A stretch of 64,000 bases of DNA. Origin: Cyclobacteriaceae bacterium. Its GTDB lineage: Bacteria; Bacteroidota; Bacteroidia; Cytophagales; Cyclobacteriaceae. Below the pieces are notes generated by a model. It searched no databases. It was not told where the DNA came from and saw only the letters and a program-made list of their open reading frames with translations. The DNA lies in assembly GCA_016787665.1 (NCBI GenBank), contig JAEUUC010000011.1, positions 353,631 to 417,630 of the forward strand. Reading direction: 5' to 3'. The first letter of the stretch is position 1. Each line of letters starts with the position of its first letter. The translations under genes and the position numbers were made by a program. Below are positions 8,477 through 18,133 of the stretch, one piece after another.

Positions 8477-11098
8477 ATGAACTTCGAAAAATTCACTATC
8501 AAGTCGCAAGAGGCTCTGCAAAAGTCAGCGGAGATAACCACGGGCTTACAGCAGCAGGCGATTGAGCCGGGTCATTTGCTAAAGGCTATTCTGGATACGG
8601 ACGAAAGCGTTTCGGACTACCTGCTGAAAAAAAGCGGTGTAAACGAGTCCGTGCTATCGGCCAAACTGGAGGATTTGGTTCAGAGCTATGCCCGGGTTTC
8701 CGGTCAGCAACCCTATCTGTCTGCGGCCACCAACTCCGTGCTGCAACAAGCGGAAAAAGAACTGCGTGAACTCAAAGATGAATTCATTTCCATTGAACAC
8801 CTCCTGCTGGCCCTGGCGCAATCGAAAGACAAGGCGGGCCAGTTGCTGAAAGACAGTGGTGTTTCGCGCGGTGCTTTGCTCAAAGCGATTCAGGAGCTTC
8901 GGGGCGGAGCCCGTGTTACCGACCAAAATGCTGAAGCGAAGTACAAATCGCTGGAACGGTATTCCAAAAACCTGAATGACCTCGCGAAACAGGGTAAAAT
9001 TGACCCGGTAATCGGGCGCGATGAGGAAATCAGGCGCGTACTCCAGATTTTGTCGCGCAGAACCAAGAACAATCCCATTCTGCTGGGCGAACCCGGTGTA
9101 GGCAAAACGGCCATTGTGGAAGGTATGGCACAACGCATTGTCAATGGCGATGTACCGGAAAACCTGAAAAATAAAATCCTGGTATCACTCGACATGGGTT
9201 TGCTGGTGGCCGGAGCCAAATACAAAGGCGAATTTGAGGAGCGCCTGAAGGCCGTGATTAAGGAAGTAACCGACTCCAACGGTCAGATCATTCTGTTCAT
9301 TGATGAAATCCACACCCTGATTGGGGCTGGTGGTGGAGGCGAAGGTGCGATGGATGCCGCCAACCTGCTAAAGCCAGCACTTGCCCGGGGCGAACTGCAT
9401 GCCATTGGAGCTACCACGCTGAAGGAGTATCAGAAGTACATCGAAAAAGATAAGGCACTCGAAAGACGTTTCCAGGCCGTTATGGTCGATGAGCCTTCCG
9501 TAGAAGATTCGATCTCCATTTTACGGGGGATCAAAGACAAATACGAACTACACCACGGTGTGCGCATTAAAGACGATGCCGTGATTGCCTCGGTTGAATT
9601 GTCGAACCGGTACATTTCCGATCGCTTCTTGCCGGATAAAGCCATCGACCTGATGGACGAAGCCGCGTCCAAGTTGCGTCTTGAGATGGACTCCGTACCG
9701 GAAGAACTCGATGAGCTGAACCGCAAGATCATGCAACTGGAGATCGAACGCGAAGCGATTCGCAGAGAGAAAGACAAAGACAAAGAAGCCGTGCTTACGA
9801 AAGAAATCGCGGAACTCTCCGAACAGCGGAATAGTCTCAAGGCAAAGTGGGAAAGTGAGAAAGCGATTGTGGCCGGAATTCAAAAAGAAAAAGAAAACAT
9901 CGATCGTCTGAAATTTGAAGCCGACCAGGCCGAAAAGGCGGGCGACTATGGCCGGGTGGCCGAAATCCGGTACGGAAAAATTACCGAGGCCGAGAAGAAA
10001 CTGAAGCAGGCCCAGGAGGACATGAAGCAGTTGCAAAGCGGCCACTCGCTATTAAAGGAAGAAGTGGATAGCGAGGACATTGCCGAAGTAGTAGCCAAGT
10101 GGACCGGCATACCAGTAGCCAAGATGTTACAGAGCGAGCGTGAGAAATTACTTTCTCTTGAACAGGAGCTCGCCAGACGTGTGGCCGGCCAGGAAGAAGC
10201 GATTCGCGCCTTGAGTGATGCCGTGCGCAGGAGCCGGGCCGGGTTACAGGACCCGCGCAGGCCCATCGGCTCATTCATTTTCATGGGCACCACGGGCGTG
10301 GGCAAAACCGAACTGAGCAAAGCGCTGGCCGAGTATCTCTTTAATGACGAACACGCCATGGTACGCATCGACATGAGTGAGTATCAGGAGCGCCACTCCG
10401 TCAGTCGTCTGATTGGAGCGCCTCCCGGCTACGTGGGCTACGATGAAGGTGGGCAGTTGACGGAGGCCATCCGCAGAAAACCCTACTCCGTGATTTTGCT
10501 GGATGAAATTGAAAAAGCGCATCCGGATGTATTCAACATTCTGTTGCAAGTACTCGATGACGGGCGGCTCACGGATAATAAAGGCCGTGTGGCCAACTTT
10601 AAGAACACCATCATCATTATGACAACCAACATTGGATCAACGGTAATTCAGGAGAATTTCGAGCGGATGACCGAGACCAATTATTTTGATGTGTTGGAAG
10701 ACACGAAAGTACAGGTGTTGGACATGCTGAAGAAAAGCGTGCGACCGGAATTCATCAACCGCATTGATGAGATCATCATGTTCCGCCCGCTTAACAAGAG
10801 CGACATTCGAAAGATTGTGGACATTCAGGTGGAAGATGTGCGCAGGCGATTGGACGAAAACGGGATCAAAGTGGAAATCAGCGAGGCGGCACGCGAGCGA
10901 CTGGCCAAACTGGGTTACGATCCCCAGTATGGTGCGCGACCGCTCAAACGTGTGTTGCAGCGCGAGCTACTGAACGAATTGTCGAAGCAAATACTGGGCG
11001 GCCAGGTAACGAAAGACGCGGTGATTTACATCGATTTGAAAAACGAGACCGATTTTGTGTTTGAGAATATCAGCCCAACGGAAATCGTGGAGTTGTAG
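8477..11098 (+). CDS. clpB: ATP-dependent disaggregase ClpB
   Basis: ClpB threads aggregated proteins through its hexameric ring, usually with DnaK. The order is: Clp N-domain repeats (about residues 1-145), first AAA+ module with Walker A GEPGVGKT near 204, a long coiled-coil M-domain (about 395-510, rich in Glu, Lys and Arg), second AAA+ module with GTTGVGKT near 604, and a C-terminal D2-small domain. ClpC has no M-domain of this length, which separates it from the second Clp gene in the window. I chose ATG 8477 (MNFEKFTIK), the usual ClpB opening, giving 873 residues. The frame extends 14 codons upstream without likeness to the family. Confidence 0.96.
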   Translation: MNFEKFTIKSQEALQKSAEITTGLQQQAIEPGHLLKAILDTDESVSDYLLKKSGVNESVLSAKLEDLVQSYARVSGQQPYLSAATNSVLQQAEKELRELKDEFISIEHLLLALAQSKDKAGQLLKDSGVSRGALLKAIQELRGGARVTDQNAEAKYKSLERYSKNLNDLAKQGKIDPVIGRDEEIRRVLQILSRRTKNNPILLGEPGVGKTAIVEGMAQRIVNGDVPENLKNKILVSLDMGLLVAGAKYKGEFEERLKAVIKEVTDSNGQIILFIDEIHTLIGAGGGGEGAMDAANLLKPALARGELHAIGATTLKEYQKYIEKDKALERRFQAVMVDEPSVEDSISILRGIKDKYELHHGVRIKDDAVIASVELSNRYISDRFLPDKAIDLMDEAASKLRLEMDSVPEELDELNRKIMQLEIEREAIRREKDKDKEAVLTKEIAELSEQRNSLKAKWESEKAIVAGIQKEKENIDRLKFEADQAEKAGDYGRVAEIRYGKITEAEKKLKQAQEDMKQLQSGHSLLKEEVDSEDIAEVVAKWTGIPVAKMLQSEREKLLSLEQELARRVAGQEEAIRALSDAVRRSRAGLQDPRRPIGSFIFMGTTGVGKTELSKALAEYLFNDEHAMVRIDMSEYQERHSVSRLIGAPPGYVGYDEGGQLTEAIRRKPYSVILLDEIEKAHPDVFNILLQVLDDGRLTDNKGRVANFKNTIIIMTTNIGSTVIQENFERMTETNYFDVLEDTKVQVLDMLKKSVRPEFINRIDEIIMFRPLNKSDIRKIVDIQVEDVRRRLDENGIKVEISEAARERLAKLGYDPQYGARPLKRVLQRELLNELSKQILGGQVTKDAVIYIDLKNETDFVFENISPTEIVEL

Positions 11099-11104
11099 GA
11101 GTAG

Positions 11105-11121
11105 CCCGGATTAGCTCCGGG
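11105..11121. terminator. Small hairpin between convergent clpB and VOC genes
   Basis: CCCGGA (11105-11110) pairs with TCCGGG (11116-11121) around the loop TTAGC. It lies seven bases after the clpB stop and overlaps the last codons of the minus-strand VOC gene. There is no T-run on either side, so it is a weak terminator candidate for the convergent pair. Confidence 0.3.
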
Positions 11122-11509
11122 TGATCGGCTCCACCAGATCCCACCAGTTGCCGTAGATATCTTCAAAAACGGCCACAGTGCCGTACGCCTCCGAACGGGG
11201 CGGTCGTACAAACTTCACTCCGTTGGCGACCATCCGACCATAATCGCGTTGAAAATCATCCGTATGTAGAAAAAGGAAAACACGGCCACCGGTTTGGTTG
11301 CCCACGCGGCTTACCTGCTCGGCATTGGCCGCCTTAGCGAGCAGCAGGGAACATCCACCACCGGGCGGTTTTACGATCACCCATCGCTTAGCGGGAGACA
11401 ATACCGTATCTTCAAGAAGTTTGAAGCCTAGCTTCTCCACGTAAAAGCGGATGGCTTTGTCATAGTCATCAACAAGAAGTGAGATGTGGGCCAGATGCAT
11501 ATGATTCAT
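11111..11509 (-). CDS. VOC-family (glyoxalase/bleomycin resistance fold) protein
   Basis: A 132-residue single-domain protein of the vicinal oxygen chelate fold. The opening HLAHISLLVDDYDKAIRFYVE and the closing FEDIYGNWWDLVEP are typical, with a histidine and a glutamate at expected metal positions. The family includes glyoxalases, dioxygenases and resistance proteins, and no specific substrate can be assigned. Its ATG overlaps the stop of the upstream CarboxypepD gene (ATGA, four bases), so it is probably translated from the same minus-strand message as the two genes before it. Confidence 0.8.
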   Translation of the reverse strand: MNHMHLAHISLLVDDYDKAIRFYVEKLGFKLLEDTVLSPAKRWVIVKPPGGGCSLLLAKAANAEQVSRVGNQTGGRVFLFLHTDDFQRDYGRMVANGVKFVRPPRSEAYGTVAVFEDIYGNWWDLVEPITRS

Positions 11510-12636
11510 TTTCGTTCAACCGGCAGATACGACTCCCAAAACGCTTTATCGAATGGCACCTTTCGCGTATCAAAATCATTCGAGTCCTCGGGTAAGGGCC
11601 TCACATCATCAAGTGTGAGTTCGGTTACCCAAACCGTATTTCGTGTAATGTACCAGCGTCTTCCACCATCCATTTTGAATTCGTTTAGTCGTGATCCTCT
11701 GAAAAGATACGGAAAATAGAAGCCATTGGTCTTGCGATAAATCACTTCAGAATAAAACGGCCCGGCATGCAATTCGTGCCGAACAAGAGCGAGGGATGAG
11801 GTGGTGATGAAAAGAACTCCTTTGTAGGTGTTGGGCACAATGCCATAACCTGTATTTGCCTTTGTCGGCTTGGGTACCGTGTACTCTAACCGATAAACGG
11901 TATCCTCTTCGTACGTGGTGACACCAGCGAGCCGAACGTCAAATTCATTCAGTAACTTCAGATTGAAAATCCCCCTTCGATGCTCGTCCATCAACAGATC
12001 CGCGCTTGAAACTTCAAAAGAAGGCCAATACGTATACCGAACTGATTTCAATAGGTCCTCACCCCCCTCGCGGACGTGGAGCAATTTGAACTTCTTCTTG
12101 CCTGTGGGTCGATAACCTTCAAAATACCCAGCCAGAACCGATTCCACTTCATAAGTGGAGTGAGTTAAAGAATCCGTTGTACGGATTACAGAATACAGTT
12201 GAAGATTAAACTCTTTCTGGTAATAATTGACATGCACCTGTTCGACCACTTCACGAATTAAATCCGCAGGCGTGATCGGTTTTGCACTAACCGCTAATTC
12301 ACTCAAAAGAGTTGGCTCAGGCTTTAATATAAATAGGAATGACTTCTGATCGATCTTTAGAAGGCTGTCTACCGAGTGTGTCTGACTTCGATAACCCACA
12401 CATGAAATTCTGATTTTTGATTCAGGTGCCTTTTTCGAGATGCGAATGGTGAATTCACCAAGATAATCGGCAGCCGTACCCTCGTGGGTACCCAACCAGG
12501 CCACATGGGCAAAGGGAACCGGGCGTTTGTCAAGCTCGTCCTGGATTTGGCCTTTTAACCAAGTCTGAGCGAACGAACTGACAGAAACGAAGATAAGCAC
12601 ATTCGTATACGCGATTAAAATTCGGTAGCTGACCAT
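11506..12636 (-). CDS. Exported protein with carboxypeptidase-like regulatory domain
   Basis: The N-terminus has a hydrophobic stretch ending SVSSFAQ, a likely signal peptide. Residues about 27-105 look like the CarboxypepD_reg-like beta-sandwich (GQIQDELDKRPVPFAHVAW, GTAADYLGEFTI, ISCVGYRSQT), which is common at the N-terminus of Bacteroidota outer-membrane proteins. The remaining 270 residues are beta-rich and I could not assign them. At 376 residues it is far too short to be a TonB-dependent receptor. The ATG overlaps the stop of the upstream DUF748 gene by one base (TAATG), which suggests coupled translation. Its role is unknown, probably at the cell envelope. Confidence 0.7.
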   Translation of the reverse strand: MVSYRILIAYTNVLIFVSVSSFAQTWLKGQIQDELDKRPVPFAHVAWLGTHEGTAADYLGEFTIRISKKAPESKIRISCVGYRSQTHSVDSLLKIDQKSFLFILKPEPTLLSELAVSAKPITPADLIREVVEQVHVNYYQKEFNLQLYSVIRTTDSLTHSTYEVESVLAGYFEGYRPTGKKKFKLLHVREGGEDLLKSVRYTYWPSFEVSSADLLMDEHRRGIFNLKLLNEFDVRLAGVTTYEEDTVYRLEYTVPKPTKANTGYGIVPNTYKGVLFITTSSLALVRHELHAGPFYSEVIYRKTNGFYFPYLFRGSRLNEFKMDGGRRWYITRNTVWVTELTLDDVRPLPEDSNDFDTRKVPFDKAFWESYLPVERK

Positions 12637-14909
12637 TACTCCGGCCCTCCCAAGTAAAAATTCGTCACCATGCGCGACCGTGTTTCATACGGAACATCCT
12701 TCGCTTCTTTCGGGTCCACAACACGTATCCGGCCGCGGTCTGCCATCTTCACCTGAAAGAGGTATTGCTCCACGCTTTGCCTGCGCAGTTCCAACAATTC
12801 GTTCAGCTTTGCCTGCAACCGTTCGTTCCCCACCACTCTTCTTGATTTATCAAAGATCGAAAGCAAAGAGCCGCCCGTCTGGCTTTGCTGCTCCACAAAC
12901 GCCATAAAGGCAGAGTCGCGCGGGGCCAGTTCATCTACTGCTGCGGCATCCTCGGGGGTAGCCGCCTCTTCGGTTTTGATGCGCTTTTGGAAAAACAGGA
13001 ATCTCTTCTTGCTTTCCCGAAGTGCCAACTCATCCATTTCGCGCTGGAAATTGTACACTTTGATTAATTCCAGATTGACTTCCGGAGTAGTGGCAAGACT
13101 AGCCACCATGGCATCCAGCGACTTCTTTTGTTGATCGTCCAGATCCGTTTGGAGCAAGCCCCAGTCAAATCCAGCAACTAATTTTTCGTCAACACCGGCT
13201 TTACCCGCCAGCAACTTGCCCGGTGCCGCGACCGCCTTCGACAGCAGGTTTTTAAAGACCTGCCAAATCACGCGGCCGATTTTGTACTTGGGGTCGTCCA
13301 GATTGCCTTCGATGGGCAGATCAATCTTAACATTTCCGTTCTTATCGCGCAGCAGGGCTACGGCCAGTTTGATTGGTAGGTTGTAGGCCGTTTTGTTTTT
13401 TACTTTGTCACCCACTTTTATCGTGCGGATTTCCAGCCGGTGATCACTCTTTAAATAGCGGTCTCGCACAGAACTGGAACTGGTGTAATAACACACGCCA
13501 TCTGTAAACGGGTGCGCCACCCAGTAATTCGAATACGGATTGAAATCCGATACCAGCAAATCACGGATCGTGTAGTGAATATCCATGTCGCGGAAGCCTT
13601 TCGGATCAATCGATATTTCCCCATTCAGGCGGCCGCTCGTATTCAGTATTGAAGAGGCTTTGAATACGATATCTTCATCCGCACTGCTTACCCGTTCCGC
13701 TTTGATCATCAGATCTTCCAGTACATAATTGAATTTGCTGTGCAGCGTGTAGTCGTTGAACACCAGCTTACCGCCCCGAAGCACCAGGCTATCGGCCCGA
13801 TAATTACTAAATGCATAGTGTTGAGAGGCTTCGCGAATGTACGCAGCCATCAACGCAAAAACGTTGCCATACGCTACGGCTGTAGCAAGGGAATCGGATG
13901 ACGGCCCGGCCGATGCCGAAGTAGTGTCGTTCAACAGTTTACTGAAGTTATTCCCTTGCTCCAGCAGCTCAAATTTCAGGTAAGGATTGGTGAGCCGCAG
14001 TTGTTGAAAATTGTACAGCTCTGCTGCCACATTAAGTGAATCGATTACCACGTGGAGTTCATCCGCTGTTACGAGATTACCCTGATCGGGGTCTGTGAGC
14101 GCAAAGCCGTTCAGCTTCAACTCACCCGTGGTGATGATCTCCTGGGGCGTGTTCAGATTGCCGGAAAGCCGTTGGTGGCTGGTGAAATGGCCTTCAAAGT
14201 TACCGGCTTGCATATAGTCTTTTACGTAAGGCAGTAACAAGGCCAGGTTGAGACTGTCCAGTTGATAGTTGGTAGCATAGGCCAACGACTCGATGTCAAG
14301 ATCAAACGTGCCGGCCGCCTTTCCTCCTTTTGTGAAGGCCATCGAGAACTCGTAGTGTTCACGCGGGTCATCCCACCGGATAGCCGGGCACGTGACGTTG
14401 ATCTTTTCTATCCCCACTTCAGCCGAAAGGTCAAGGTTTCGGTAAACAAACGTTCCATTGGCAAGCGTGAGGTTGAACAAAAAATACTTGATCGGTTCGG
14501 CCACAGGTTCAGGCGACCGGGTGGTCGTGTCCGAGGAAGAAAAACGATCTACGAGATCATCAAAATTAAAATGTTCGCCATGTTGCGTGATCAAGATCCG
14601 CGGAGCAGTAACCGTAAGCTCATCGATCTGGTAGCTGCCCGTGAGCATTTTCAGAATGGCCGGATTAACAAAAATGTTGTCCACCTCAACAAATACCGCA
14701 GTGTCATTCTTCTCATACAACCGGAAGCCATTCAGGGTAAGGCTGCCGCTGAATACATTGAATGATGCGCTTTCAATTGTCAACCTGCGCCCGAGCCATT
14801 CGCGGCTGGTCTTCTGAAGGTAACTCCGTACCAGAGGTGGCACCACGACCACCGACAGGAGCAATAGGGAAGCCAGAATGACTAACAAAACCTTAAGCCA
14901 ACGGGCCAT
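12636..14909 (-). CDS. DUF748-family (AsmA-like) envelope protein
   Basis: A 757-residue protein with one N-terminal membrane segment (about residues 7-29), followed by the DUF748 pattern RRLTIESASFNVFSGSLTLN. Long beta-strand repeats follow, as in AsmA-like proteins that bridge the periplasm. The segment IKLAVALLRDKNGNVKIDLP followed by EGNLDDPKYKIG is a hallmark of the family. Relatives are thought to help move lipids or assemble outer-membrane components, but this one has no assigned substrate. It is first in a coupled three-gene minus-strand run (DUF748, CarboxypepD_reg-like, VOC). Confidence 0.8.
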   Translation of the reverse strand: MARWLKVLLVILASLLLLSVVVVPPLVRSYLQKTSREWLGRRLTIESASFNVFSGSLTLNGFRLYEKNDTAVFVEVDNIFVNPAILKMLTGSYQIDELTVTAPRILITQHGEHFNFDDLVDRFSSSDTTTRSPEPVAEPIKYFLFNLTLANGTFVYRNLDLSAEVGIEKINVTCPAIRWDDPREHYEFSMAFTKGGKAAGTFDLDIESLAYATNYQLDSLNLALLLPYVKDYMQAGNFEGHFTSHQRLSGNLNTPQEIITTGELKLNGFALTDPDQGNLVTADELHVVIDSLNVAAELYNFQQLRLTNPYLKFELLEQGNNFSKLLNDTTSASAGPSSDSLATAVAYGNVFALMAAYIREASQHYAFSNYRADSLVLRGGKLVFNDYTLHSKFNYVLEDLMIKAERVSSADEDIVFKASSILNTSGRLNGEISIDPKGFRDMDIHYTIRDLLVSDFNPYSNYWVAHPFTDGVCYYTSSSSVRDRYLKSDHRLEIRTIKVGDKVKNKTAYNLPIKLAVALLRDKNGNVKIDLPIEGNLDDPKYKIGRVIWQVFKNLLSKAVAAPGKLLAGKAGVDEKLVAGFDWGLLQTDLDDQQKKSLDAMVASLATTPEVNLELIKVYNFQREMDELALRESKKRFLFFQKRIKTEEAATPEDAAAVDELAPRDSAFMAFVEQQSQTGGSLLSIFDKSRRVVGNERLQAKLNELLELRRQSVEQYLFQVKMADRGRIRVVDPKEAKDVPYETRSRMVTNFYLGGPE

Positions 14910-15053
14910 TTTTCTCAGAATTGATTGGTGTGGTTAAACAAACCTGATGTTGTTGTATGATAAAATCAAATGGTCAAACAAAGTACCAAAAGCTGGCGTT
15001 ATTTTAGAGGTTATTAGGTTCTAAGATCTGTGCAGTTGATTTGTGGGGTTTGG

Positions 15054-15108
15054 CCCGATGAACAATCGGGATGGGGTTAGGGGTACGCAGGGGTGCGTAC
15101 CCCTTTTT
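15054..15108 (+). terminator. Two tandem hairpins, the second followed by a T-run, facing the + strand
   Basis: CCCGAT (15054-15059) pairs with ATCGGG (15065-15070). GGGGTACGCA (15080-15089) then pairs perfectly with TGCGTACCCC (15094-15103) around GGGG, followed by TTTTT at 15104-15108. This is a strong intrinsic terminator shape on the + strand, yet both flanking genes are on the minus strand. It may end an unrecognised + strand transcript, or it may be a repeat element. For the rest of the 202-base gap (14910-15111) I see no gene. Confidence 0.55.
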
Positions 15109-15111
15109 CAT

Positions 15112-16164
15112 TTATAAGCCTTCTTCCATTCGGAACAACCGGTTAAGCCGGTCCTCACCCTTTCGGTCCATCAGCATCACCAGGTAGTCATTTTCCTGAA
15201 TGATCACATTGCTCTCCGGGTTCCGAATAAAACTGCGGGTGGGTGTAGTCTTTACAATTCCAATAAGGATCACGTTGCACTGTTTCTTCAGATCGAAAAA
15301 GGCCTTCTCGTACGGTGTATTGGCAAATCCATTGTTGCCGGTAATGCGAAACTGTTTGATATCATATTGATGGTCTTCATGTGCATACGCGATGATTTCT
15401 TCGCTGAACAGCGCAACATCCGGCTCGTAAATGTAGCTGGCCAACAGTTTGGACGAGATTTCGTTCTTTGAAATCGCGTAGGTAACCCCGGCATTATGGA
15501 AGGTGCTTTTCAGATTTCCATTATCAAGCGTTACTACATAGTTCAGGTTGGCATAATGTTTTTTTATATTAATGATATACACAAGCTTTTCGGTGTCATC
15601 CTGCAGATTGATGAAGACAATAGCCGCCTCGGAAATGTTTGCCTTCTCCAGCAGGTCGAAATTGTTGTAGTCGGAGTACAGTGTAAAAACCTGGTCAAAG
15701 GAGTAGTATTCGCGAATAATGTCGATGGTGGCGCGGTCTTTGGTTACCACGGCTACCTGGCGGCCGGCTGCAATCAGGTGCGTAATCACCGATTGGGCAA
15801 AGTCATTCCACCCAATGATAACCACGTGATTACTAAACCGGGAACCATTAAGGCCCATTTCCTTTTGCTCTTTCAGCGTGCTCATAAAGTTTGCAATTTG
15901 ACCAATGACAAAACCGTAAATACCCAGAGTCGAAAACAAGAAGACAAACCCAATCATTCGCCCCCAATACGTGACGGGTGTAATATCGCCATAACCCACG
16001 GAGGTAAACGTAGCCACGACAAACCACATAGCATCCTGCAAGGAGTTCATCCGGGAGCCGGGCGCGCCCTTCTCCAGGTACAACATGATAAAGATTAACA
16101 CACCGTAAGCAAAGGCTATAAAGGCAATGGTAAAGCCGAAGGTCCGGTAGTTGGGGCGCTTCAT
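15112..16164 (-). CDS. Two-TM potassium channel with RCK (TrkA-N) domain
   Basis: Two membrane helices (about residues 8-29 and 72-93) flank a pore loop with the selectivity filter TSVGYGDITP. After residue about 110 comes a Rossmann-type RCK domain (VVIIGWNDFAQSVITHL), which gates such channels by binding nucleotides or ions, followed by a TrkA-C-like tail ending with a second regulatory fold. It should conduct K+ across the inner membrane. The 350-residue length fits MthK/Kch-type channels. It has its own upstream gap and appears monocistronic. Confidence 0.9.
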   Translation of the reverse strand: MKRPNYRTFGFTIAFIAFAYGVLIFIMLYLEKGAPGSRMNSLQDAMWFVVATFTSVGYGDITPVTYWGRMIGFVFLFSTLGIYGFVIGQIANFMSTLKEQKEMGLNGSRFSNHVVIIGWNDFAQSVITHLIAAGRQVAVVTKDRATIDIIREYYSFDQVFTLYSDYNNFDLLEKANISEAAIVFINLQDDTEKLVYIINIKKHYANLNYVVTLDNGNLKSTFHNAGVTYAISKNEISSKLLASYIYEPDVALFSEEIIAYAHEDHQYDIKQFRITGNNGFANTPYEKAFFDLKKQCNVILIGIVKTTPTRSFIRNPESNVIIQENDYLVMLMDRKGEDRLNRLFRMEEGL

Positions 16165-16221
16165 TAGGTTTTGGCAACCTTAAAGTAATGGAATTTTTAA
16201 CTGGATTGAAAGAACAGGGGG

Positions 16222-16659
16222 TCAGGGGGCACAGGCTGCGGAAATCTGCTGCACCTCCTCCACCGTTACCAGGCCCCGGTTACGCCCCCAGGTGTTGTAC
16301 AAATAGGTGGTGATTTCGGCCACTTCCAGGTCCGTCAGGTACGGTATACCCGGCATGGGCTGGTTATACTCGCGGCCATTTACCAACATGGATCCCCGTA
16401 GGCCTTTTCGCATAGAGCAAACTACCTCGCTGAAGCGCTGATCTACGAAATCAGACTGACTTAACGGAGGATACAACAGGCCAAGGCCGGTGCCGTCCTT
16501 TTGGTGACAATTGCTGCAATATTGAACGTAGAGTTGCTGACCCTGCACGTAGTATTGCGAAAACCGCGCGTCACGGGTTTGGCACGACTGGAAGTGTATC
16601 ACCTGGATCGTGCCAATCATCAGAATCACGATCCAGCCATACCTACGGGTTACTTTCAC
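16222..16659 (-). CDS. Membrane-anchored or lipoprotein cytochrome c
   Basis: A single haem-binding motif CSNCH sits at about residue 47, and a likely methionine ligand lies in NQPMPGIPYL. The N-terminus is hydrophobic and then reaches FQSC, which could be a permissive lipobox. The gene overlaps the end of the upstream SCO gene by 17 bases, so the two are surely co-translated. A cytochrome next to a SCO copper chaperone suggests a link to cytochrome oxidase assembly or electron delivery. It resembles the cytochrome at 31343-31741 (both have PPL-x-SD after the haem site). Confidence 0.85.
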   Translation of the reverse strand: MKVTRRYGWIVILMIGTIQVIHFQSCQTRDARFSQYYVQGQQLYVQYCSNCHQKDGTGLGLLYPPLSQSDFVDQRFSEVVCSMRKGLRGSMLVNGREYNQPMPGIPYLTDLEVAEITTYLYNTWGRNRGLVTVEEVQQISAACAP

Positions 16660-17293
16660 GTCTCAACTTCTTAATGTCCACGATTAGCCGGTTCACCTCT
16701 TCCTCCTTGGTGCCGTCATACTTTCCGCGAATGCGCCCCTGGCGATCAATCAACAAAAAAGCCCCGCTATGGATAAAGCCATCCGGCTCTGATTTATCCT
16801 CCAACGCGGTGGCAAAATAGCTGGTTTGGGCAATCTTGTAGATTGAATCTTTTATGCCTGTCACAAAATGCCACCGACCACTCTCCACACCCAACCGTTT
16901 GGCAAAGTCGCGCAGCAAAGCCACCGTATCGTATTCAGGGTCAATCGTGTGCGAAATAATCTGTACGTCCGGCATATCGCGGGTGGCTTCATACACGCGA
17001 AGCATTTGTGTTTTCATGATCGGACAAATGGTGCGACAACTGGTAAAGAAAAAATCAGCCACATATACCTTGCCGCGGAACGTGTCATTAGTTACCACGG
17101 CACTATCCTGGTCAACAAAGGCAAAAGGAGCAATGCGATGGAAGAGGGTGTCACCATTGACCACTTTGCGTTCGCCAAAGATCGGCAGGGGCAACTCTTT
17201 GGTTTTACACGATTCCAGTATTGATACGATAGCCACCAAAAGAACGGGCAGCACAACGCTGGCTCTACGGCTCAAATCAAAACGTAATTTCAT
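16643..17293 (-). CDS. SCO1/SenC-family copper chaperone
   Basis: A thioredoxin-fold protein that delivers copper to the CuA site of cytochrome c oxidase or acts in redox repair of that site. The CxxxC copper motif is seen in FTSCRTICPIM, and the distal histidine lies in GFIHSGAFLL. The N-terminal hydrophobic segment ends in ILESC, a probable lipoprotein cleavage site, so it should face the periplasm. It is 216 residues long, normal for the family. It overlaps the MOSC gene before it and the cytochrome after it by 17 bases each. Confidence 0.9.
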   Translation of the reverse strand: MKLRFDLSRRASVVLPVLLVAIVSILESCKTKELPLPIFGERKVVNGDTLFHRIAPFAFVDQDSAVVTNDTFRGKVYVADFFFTSCRTICPIMKTQMLRVYEATRDMPDVQIISHTIDPEYDTVALLRDFAKRLGVESGRWHFVTGIKDSIYKIAQTSYFATALEDKSEPDGFIHSGAFLLIDRQGRIRGKYDGTKEEEVNRLIVDIKKLRRESNP

Positions 17294-18062
17294 CTCCTTC
17301 TTTAATGGTTAGTTGATCTATCGCCAAAACATTCTGGCCGAAATAAATTTTGTTGTCGCGCTTTCGATAGGTACTCAGGGTGGCCAGGGGTTCCTTGCCC
17401 ACCTGTCCGGTTTGCTGATCAATGGTAATCATTACGCATCGGCTGCAGGGCTTAACTCCGCGAAACCGATTGGCGCCCACCCGGAATTCGCGCCACTGAT
17501 CCTCATCGTGCGGCTGGCCTCCGCGAAAAACGAGGTTAGGCCGAAAACGATTCATCGGTACCGGGCTGCCCAACTTGCTGTTCAGCCCGTGCAGGGCGGC
17601 TTCCCCCACAATCAATAGCGGATATCCATCAGCCAGGCTTACATTTTCTTCGTGCTTTGCGTAGGCCGGATCAACCGGACGTGGCGCGGATTCTTCGAAC
17701 GCCACCAGCCGTGTCGGCTGACCAAGATGCCGCGAAAACCACGCGTTCAGTTCGGCCTCTACTTCCCGAACGGTAACGTCATCGTCCCACACGGTAGCCC
17801 GAAACGGCTCGCCACCCTTCGCCTGCGTGGGAAAGTCGATCGCCTCTCCCTGGTACGAAACCCGAAAACCACCTTCGACCTTCGATACGTGAAACTGCGA
17901 GAGTAAAGGCAGCGTGCGTTGGGTAAGAAATTGTCCTTCGCTATCCACCAACATCCATCGCCTGTCGAATTCAAGCCCCTTTCCCAAAACGCGGGCAGCG
18001 GGCACACGAATACCCCCTAGTGACTTTACCGGGTAAATCCAAATCTCGGACAGCGTGTACAT
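17277..18062 (-). CDS. MOSC-domain protein (mARC/YcbX-like)
   Basis: An N-terminal MOSC_N beta-barrel (IWIYPVKSLGGI, at the start) is followed by a MOSC domain with the conserved PCSRCVM; a cysteine there is the expected molybdenum cofactor ligand in mARC-type proteins. Family members reduce N-hydroxylated compounds using Moco. There is no fused ferredoxin domain, unlike E. coli YcbX, so an electron partner is needed. I chose ATG 18062 (MYTLSEIW), giving 261 residues; the frame runs 13 codons upstream but would cross a -7 promoter box. It is first in a coupled run with the SCO and cytochrome c genes. Confidence 0.87.
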   Translation of the reverse strand: MYTLSEIWIYPVKSLGGIRVPAARVLGKGLEFDRRWMLVDSEGQFLTQRTLPLLSQFHVSKVEGGFRVSYQGEAIDFPTQAKGGEPFRATVWDDDVTVREVEAELNAWFSRHLGQPTRLVAFEESAPRPVDPAYAKHEENVSLADGYPLLIVGEAALHGLNSKLGSPVPMNRFRPNLVFRGGQPHDEDQWREFRVGANRFRGVKPCSRCVMITIDQQTGQVGKEPLATLSTYRKRDNKIYFGQNVLAIDQLTIKEGDEITF

Positions 18063-18068
18063 TACGCG

Positions 18069-18076
18069 CAAAAATA
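18069..18076 (-). promoter_or_regulatory. -7 box TATTTTTG before the MOSC-SCO-cytochrome genes
   Basis: On the minus strand the sequence reads TATTTTTG, a full match to TAnnTTTG. It ends seven bases before the ATG at 18062, so the transcript would be leaderless or nearly so. A TTTG lies 14 bases upstream, closer than the usual -33 spacing. Confidence 0.35.
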
Positions 18077-18133
18077 CGCGTCCAACGCAACAAATGAGCA
18101 CACATCACCATTCAATTCTGCTATCTTCGCCAA

